Positions 62,101 through 64,000 of a stretch of DNA of 64,000 nucleotides are shown piece by piece. Position 1 is the first letter of the stretch. Each line of letters begins with the position of its first letter. The position numbers and the translations under genes were made by a program. The notes below the pieces were generated by a model, which saw only the letters and a list, made by a program, of their open reading frames with translations, did not search any database and had not been told where the DNA came from. The DNA is from Nautilus pompilius. Lineage: Eukaryota; Mollusca; Cephalopoda; Nautilida; Nautilidae. Where the stretch lies: NCBI GenBank assembly GCA_018389105.1, contig JACATO010000317.1, positions 3,381,001-3,445,000 of the forward strand. The letters are read 5' to 3'.

Positions 62101-63383
62101 AACATTTCAAAGTTTTTTTCAGTACTATTCTGTTTCCAATTAAATTTTGAAGCTTTTTTCACAACCATTTTCTTCCATTCTATGCACAAAACAGTCTAAT
62201 AAAAATGTCTTAGCATGACATAGATTACTGAAATCAATTTATTCAAATCTATCCAGGATAAGTTTATGCCTGCACTTCAGCAAACATGTATTTTGTGTGT
62301 CTATTAACTAACCTACATGATGTTTTGTTTTTCAGACACGTTTAAATGTACCTGCAGGTACTTAGCAGTTTACTTTTTAAAAACAATAAAAACTTACACT
62401 TTAAAAAAAAAAAGATTGTAACATGCCAGCATCCCATAAGTTTTATTAGTATCCTAAAGATGCAAAAATCTCAGAGTTACAACACACCACAATTCTTCGC
62501 CATTAGTCATGAATCTGAATGAACAGCTTGTATTAAACTTCAAAGTAAAGAAACTAAAGTTAGGACTATTTAAGTCAGCATTTCTGATATACACAGCGCA
62601 GGTGTGTTACTTCAGCTAGTAAACACTAAATACTTGAACAATCCAAGCAGGTAAAGCTGTCTGTATTTTAGACCAAGTAAAATCCACTTTGATGTTCATA
62701 TCTTCTGTAAACAGTATTTAAAAAAAAAAATTTTGTTTCTTTATTTTAAAGTTAAATATAGTTCACATTATTCCATCCAACTCAGTTAGTGTCTTAGTGC
62801 AACAAGAAATAGGTAATGTTTAGCAATGAAATCAATCATTCATGAATTATTATACCTATAATGTGTTTTGCACATTTTCAAAAAAATAATCTTCACTATA
62901 TCTATACATTTTTGATATATTATTAATATTACTCTAATGGAACTATCCTATCTTTACAGATATTTTTTTGTTTTTAATTAATAGATGATCAAGTAAACTA
63001 CAGTAATTTTAAAAGTTTATACCTTATGACAGTTTGTTGATGAAGGGGTGGATGTTCTTCATATCTCATTATTCAAAGTTAATTTATGAAAACATTTTAA
63101 TTCCTGTTTGTTTTTTTTTAAAATGTGAACTATCTAGACACAATACAAACACATTTGGTTACCATATGCTGCCTTTTCAACATAACATAGATTTCTTTTT
63201 CTTTTTTTTTTGTATCCCCATGTAGTCCATGTTGCTGAATTCACAAATACATTCTCTTTTTTAAGCAGACAGATTGTATACAGAGCTTATGCCACAACCT
63301 CAGTTCAACTTTTCTATATTGCTATCTTACTCATTCTAACAATTTTTTGGTTCATTACAGTTGTTTCTTTTTGTTTACATTAA
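44036..63383 (+). CDS. Type I membrane protein with two C-type lectin-like domains, 10-exon model
   Basis: Exons are 44036-44117, 48757-48950, 50786-50837, 51428-51517, 54264-54414, 56847-56951, 59788-59891, 60488-60538, 62336-62357 and 63269-63383. Phases agree at every join and the total is 321 residues. Residues 1-27 form a signal peptide. Domain 1 (about 28-139) has the C-Y-L-D-W start, W-T-G-A-K-x-x-C, a V-W-I-S core and a Y-V-C-Q end. Its middle is only a 17-residue Asn/Thr-rich piece. Domain 2 (about 140-258) has WIGL, YKWINGEP and the FLCVK end. Neither shows a complete EPN/QPD plus WND calcium-sugar site, so sugar binding is doubtful. Many N-x-S/T sites are present. Residues about 299-318 form a transmembrane helix with almost no cytoplasmic tail. 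Function is likely cell-surface recognition, perhaps in immunity, but the ligand is unknown. Exons 3, 8 and 9 are the least certain. Confidence 0.75.
44118..45142 (+). other. Intron 1 of the lectin gene, first part
   Basis: AT-rich with a short (ATT)n(GTT)n repeat near 44475. No gene. Confidence 0.6.
45143..46480 (-). mobile_element. Transposase-like ORF of an unclassified repeat family
   Basis: A 295-residue open frame (46280-45393, minus) reads LNLPKKNAKLLGSRLQEWNL, then FCYCNDVNGLMAAFGHEYNP, FIDSYKLSLKAVLLYNG, HAFHMKESYDNTKTIL, HICGDLKVLALILGLQLGFT and CFLCEWDSRVRESHY. This series of conserved blocks recurs in many invertebrate hypothetical proteins that occur in multiple copies. FIDS, GDLK and EWDS offer acidic residues, so an RNase-H-fold transposase is possible, but I cannot place it in a named superfamily. 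The frame shifts near 45415 and a second frame runs to 45143. It lies antisense in intron 1 of the lectin gene. I treat it as a decayed mobile element rather than a host gene. Confidence 0.55.
46667..46738. repeat. Short inverted repeat, 11-bp arms
   Basis: CTATGGGTGAT at 46667-46677 and ATCACCCATAG at 46728-46738 are perfect inverted copies around a 50-bp spacer. They may belong to the end of a transposon. Confidence 0.7.
46860..48060 (+). mobile_element. Decayed hAT transposon, GTF2IRD2-like transposase
   Basis: The plus strand gives pieces in the right order: LMKAVEEVCSSISNL-like, FFLALDESNSVSDTAQ-like with the catalytic Asp, then AMFWVTEELAV. After a gap from about 47.15 to 47.55 kb come QMNNLNLKLQKKAKLVCEMF and ADVKAFESKLQISMKQLK, and finally LLELAEL, ADDALKDMYKARDP and FGLPQNDTCSNLK. 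These match the hAT (Charlie-type) transposase that also gave rise to mammalian GTF2IRD2. Stops and frameshifts throughout. Confidence 0.75.
48757..48950 (+). CDS. Lectin gene exon 2 (first half of lectin domain 1)
   Basis: The acceptor is TTTTATTTTAG and the donor ATG/GTAAGAAG. It encodes SKSCYLDWFYDTEQCYQI, NWTGAKESCKSMGAFLSF and NQVWISDT, which are the first Cys pair, the helix and the core strand of a C-type lectin fold. The frame is also open for 270 bp upstream of the acceptor, which might be an alternative first exon, but that part has no signal peptide. Confidence 0.85.
48951..50785 (+). other. Intron 2 of the lectin gene
   Basis: AT-rich. It contains the 67-bp tandem duplication and nothing else recognised. 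Confidence 0.6.
50114..50254. repeat. 67-bp tandem duplication ending in (TA)n
   Basis: Two copies with identical 51-bp cores, starting AATACTTTTGGATGGTAGTG at 50114 and 50181, each end in an alternating TA run of about 16 or more bases. Exact identity of the non-TA part implies a recent event. Confidence 0.9.
50786..50837 (+). CDS. Candidate lectin gene exon 3, 17 Asn/Thr-rich residues
   Basis: TTATTTTTAAG precedes it and GTATGT follows. It is open in phase 0 and ends in phase 1, exactly what is needed between exons 2 and 4. It encodes NSTNGTNNKNDGMLTPN with two N-glycosylation sites. In a usual lectin domain this stretch is two to three times longer, so either the domain is shortened or a further exon was missed. 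Confidence 0.45.
50838..51427 (+). other. Intron 3 of the lectin gene
   Basis: Nothing recognised. Confidence 0.5.
51428..51517 (+). CDS. Lectin gene exon 4 (end of lectin domain 1)
   Basis: Encodes TCISLYSNGSKAEVSC and HNQLPYVCQMSAF, the last two cysteine pairs of the fold. The acceptor is TATTTTATGCAG and the donor TTCA/GTAAGTT. Confidence 0.85.
51518..52129 (+). other. Intron 4 of the lectin gene, first part
   Basis: AT-rich, nothing recognised. Confidence 0.5.
52130..52860 (+). mobile_element. Decayed Tc1-like transposon
   Basis: The frame at 52396-52758 reads FVHLFFDESKFSLHIADDHL, HIWHESNHCNVDCD, QHNLDEVIRPVVIQFAQTHS and FMDDVAKVHHARVV. F-x-D-E-S-x-F-S-L with the first Asp, Y/LDEV-x-R-P-V-V, and D-D/N-x-A-x-x-H are standard Tc1 transposase landmarks. 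Upstream 52190-52390 holds the degraded linker region. The LNPIE motif survives as NLNPIE near 52745 in another frame. Confidence 0.8.
52861..54263 (+). other. Intron 4 of the lectin gene, last part
   Basis: AT-rich, nothing recognised after the Tc1 remnant. Confidence 0.5.
54264..54414 (+). CDS. Lectin gene exon 5 (start of lectin domain 2)
   Basis: Encodes NCTEFELPHSKKCIFQSDED and the helix GNKTCKKNNMSLFMG. Acceptor CATTTTTAG, donor CACG/GTATGA. Confidence 0.85.
54415..55190 (+). other. Intron 5 of the lectin gene, first part
   Basis: AT-rich, nothing recognised. Confidence 0.5.
55200..56120 (+). mobile_element. Decayed Tc1-like transposon, second copy
   Basis: Around 55820 the plus strand reads SFILMDDNAQPHCV, the D-x-A-x-P-H block with the second catalytic Asp. 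Around 55980-56090 it gives CDTFLEEWATLT, then INNQRPIRSTRH and CQAVIHL, the family tail. An earlier FSWMSPDFS-like piece near 55670 marks the first catalytic region. Many stops. It lies in intron 5 of the lectin gene. Confidence 0.7.
56847..56951 (+). CDS. Lectin gene exon 6 (core of lectin domain 2)
   Basis: Encodes RRNSWIGLIYENKTYKWING and EPATNVSFKNENPNIT. WIGL and the following W-I-N-G-E-P are typical of the lectin fold, but the Pro is followed by Ala rather than the Asn or Asp of sugar-binding types. Confidence 0.9.
56952..58630 (+). other. Intron 6 of the lectin gene, first part
   Basis: Holds the two-copy tandem repeat near 58.4 kb. Otherwise nothing recognised. Confidence 0.5.
58365..58505. 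repeat. Diverged tandem duplication, about 70 bp
   Basis: Two units share TTTAGACACC, CCATCC(C)T(T)TC, ATAATTTGAA and CCCAAAAG in the same order. Unit 1 has an added (ATC)n run. The copies differ at several positions, so the duplication is old. Confidence 0.75.
58640..59480 (+). mobile_element. Tc1-like transposon remnant, third copy in the lectin gene
   Basis: Near 59260 the plus strand reads NPMEHLWVHLHRQLE, like the N-P-I/M-E-H-L-W motif around the third catalytic position of Tc1. The stretch then runs through EEIQDKVTTDN. The upstream part shares the 19-bp string CTTTCAGCTGTTGCAACAT with the remnant near 7.9 kb. No intact frame. Confidence 0.6.
59788..59891 (+). CDS. Lectin gene exon 7 (end of lectin domain 2)
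   Basis: Encodes SCGLYTHDISTGAPVVVMKM and CGCRFSFLCVKTLP. Acceptor TTTTTTTCTTATATAG, donor CCAG/GTAAGT. Confidence 0.85.
60488..60538 (+). CDS. Lectin gene exon 8 (stalk)
   Basis: A 51-bp exon, phase 1 on both sides, encoding GLIMNQVSLPPLGNCQK. Acceptor TTGTTTATTTAG, donor AAAG/GTAAGT. Confidence 0.6.
60539..62335 (+). other. Intron 8 of the lectin gene
   Basis: AT-rich; short simple (AAT)n near 61520. Nothing else recognised. Confidence 0.5.
62336..62357 (+). CDS. Lectin gene exon 9, 22-bp microexon
   Basis: Acceptor GATGTTTTGTTTTTCAG and donor GCAG/GTACTT bound 22 bp encoding DTFKCTC. The phases (1 in, 2 out) fit exons 8 and 10. It is very short, so confirmation by transcripts matters. 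Confidence 0.5.
62358..63268 (+). other. Intron 9 of the lectin gene
   Basis: AT-rich, nothing recognised. A second weak acceptor at about 63226 would give an early stop (SPCC). Confidence 0.5.
63269..63383 (+). CDS. Lectin gene last exon (transmembrane segment and stop)
   Basis: After CATTCTCTTTTTTAAGCAG it encodes RQIVYRAYATTSVQL then FYIAILLILTIFWFITVVSF and a short CLH tail before TAA. The hydrophobic run of about 20 residues is a good membrane span. Confidence 0.75.
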
Positions 63384-63387
63384 GTAC

Positions 63388-63800
63388 AAGGGCATTTCAG
63401 AAATAGACCAAATGACCAGGTATCATTTGTTAGACTGATCATTTCTCTATGTAGTCCCCACATTTTGTAACACGTGATCCAACAACTCTCAAGTTTCTCG
63501 ACACCATCCTGGTAGAAGCTTCTTGGTTGTTGGATCTAATAATTATTGGAAAATCTTCAGATGCGGAGAGCGTACTTCAGGGGTCAAATTTCATCCACTA
63601 CTGATGTTTGATCATTTTTAAACCTGTCCAGTCACTCGTACACTTTTCTTTGTGCCATACAGTTCTTTCCATATTGTGCCAACATTTTTCAGTGGATGTT
63701 AGCAGAACACCTTTGGCCCACTGAAAACTAATTACAGGTCGCTGTTTTCTCTGGTGCACATTGGCAATTGTGGTCATGTTATAAACAAAAAGGTGCATTC
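63388..63800 (-). mobile_element. Mariner-like transposon fragment just after the lectin stop codon
   Basis: On the minus strand, from about 63790, pieces resemble a mariner N-terminal region (TEKCWHNMERTVWHKE). Nearer 63540-63420 they resemble the C-terminal tail (RMVSRNLRVVGSRVTKCGDY then IEK). The two are separated by too little sequence for a full transposase, so the middle is deleted. The left edge, AAGGGCATTTCAGAAATAGA at about 63389, looks like a mariner terminal repeat. It starts about 5 bp after the lectin TAA, so it would form the lectin 3' UTR. Confidence 0.45.
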
Positions 63801-64000
63801 AAGTACTTGTACATCAGTGTTGCTTGACAGCATGGCATTTACTTCTTTTTCACATGTAAAAAGCATTGATGTAAGCAACTCATATATGCACAGACAGATT
63901 AACCAATCACAAGGCTCCTATCTCTATGAATAACAGCAAATAACTAGTATGTTATAACACATCCTAGCTTTGATAACTCATGCACCACCAATTCTCAGAA
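63801..64000. other. Window end, nothing recognised
   Basis: Probably the rest of the mariner fragment and flanking DNA. No polyadenylation signal for the lectin gene was found by eye. Confidence 0.3.

Noticed and set aside
63226-63240. Alternative acceptor for the last lectin exon
   Set aside because: Gives SPCC and a stop with no membrane span. The acceptor at 63269 has a better pyrimidine tract and a full transmembrane helix.
1-64000. CRISPR arrays, operons, bacterial-type promoters
   Set aside because: No regularly spaced direct repeats were seen, and the spliced genes show this is eukaryotic nuclear DNA.

Overview
This is a stretch of animal nuclear DNA. It is AT-rich and intron-rich, with GT-AG introns of about 0.4 to 9 kb, few coding bases, and many decayed transposons. 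A ZNF592-type zinc-finger gene, a THAP domain, a two-domain C-type lectin and a mix of mariner, Tc1, pogo, hAT and Ty3/gypsy remnants fit a lophotrochozoan genome. A mollusc is my best guess, but nothing in the window proves the species.

Layout. Positions 1-9240 hold no gene I can recognise. They carry a pogo-type helix-turn-helix scrap (about 4.56-4.75 kb), a decayed Ty3/gypsy element (about 5.4-7.25 kb), a Tc1 remnant (about 7.87-8.45 kb) and the likely 3' UTR of the next gene. From 9241 to 23650, on the minus strand, three phase-compatible exons join a THAP DNA-binding domain to a protein with about 19 zinc fingers of the ZNF532/ZNF592/ZNF687 family. Its large intron holds a nearly full-length mariner with both inverted repeats (15020-16356), a second decayed mariner (about 18.83-19.85 kb) and a tRNA-like SINE. 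From 23651 to 25608 lies the intergenic region shared by two divergent genes, ending in a CpG-rich promoter. From 25609 to 35915, on the plus strand, seven exons encode a 410-residue JmjC (cupin-fold) 2-oxoglutarate oxygenase. It has a signal peptide, an EF-hand-like loop and a C-terminal KTEL, so it looks like an enzyme of the endoplasmic reticulum (ER) lumen. Its 5.7 kb intron 2 holds LINE, SINE-like and ZBED5-like hAT debris. A pogo/Tigger element with clear 25-bp inverted repeats lies at 37663-39762. From 44036 to 63383, on the plus strand, ten exons give a 321-residue type I membrane protein with two C-type lectin domains. Its introns contain an unclassified transposase-like element, a GTF2IRD2-like hAT remnant and three Tc1 remnants. 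A mariner-like fragment begins just after its stop codon.

The three host genes have no obvious shared pathway. The zinc-finger and JmjC genes may share a bidirectional promoter. All three models were assembled by eye from splice sites, reading phase and protein motifs. Total coding lengths are multiples of three (1277, 410 and 321 residues), which supports the joins. None has been checked against transcripts.
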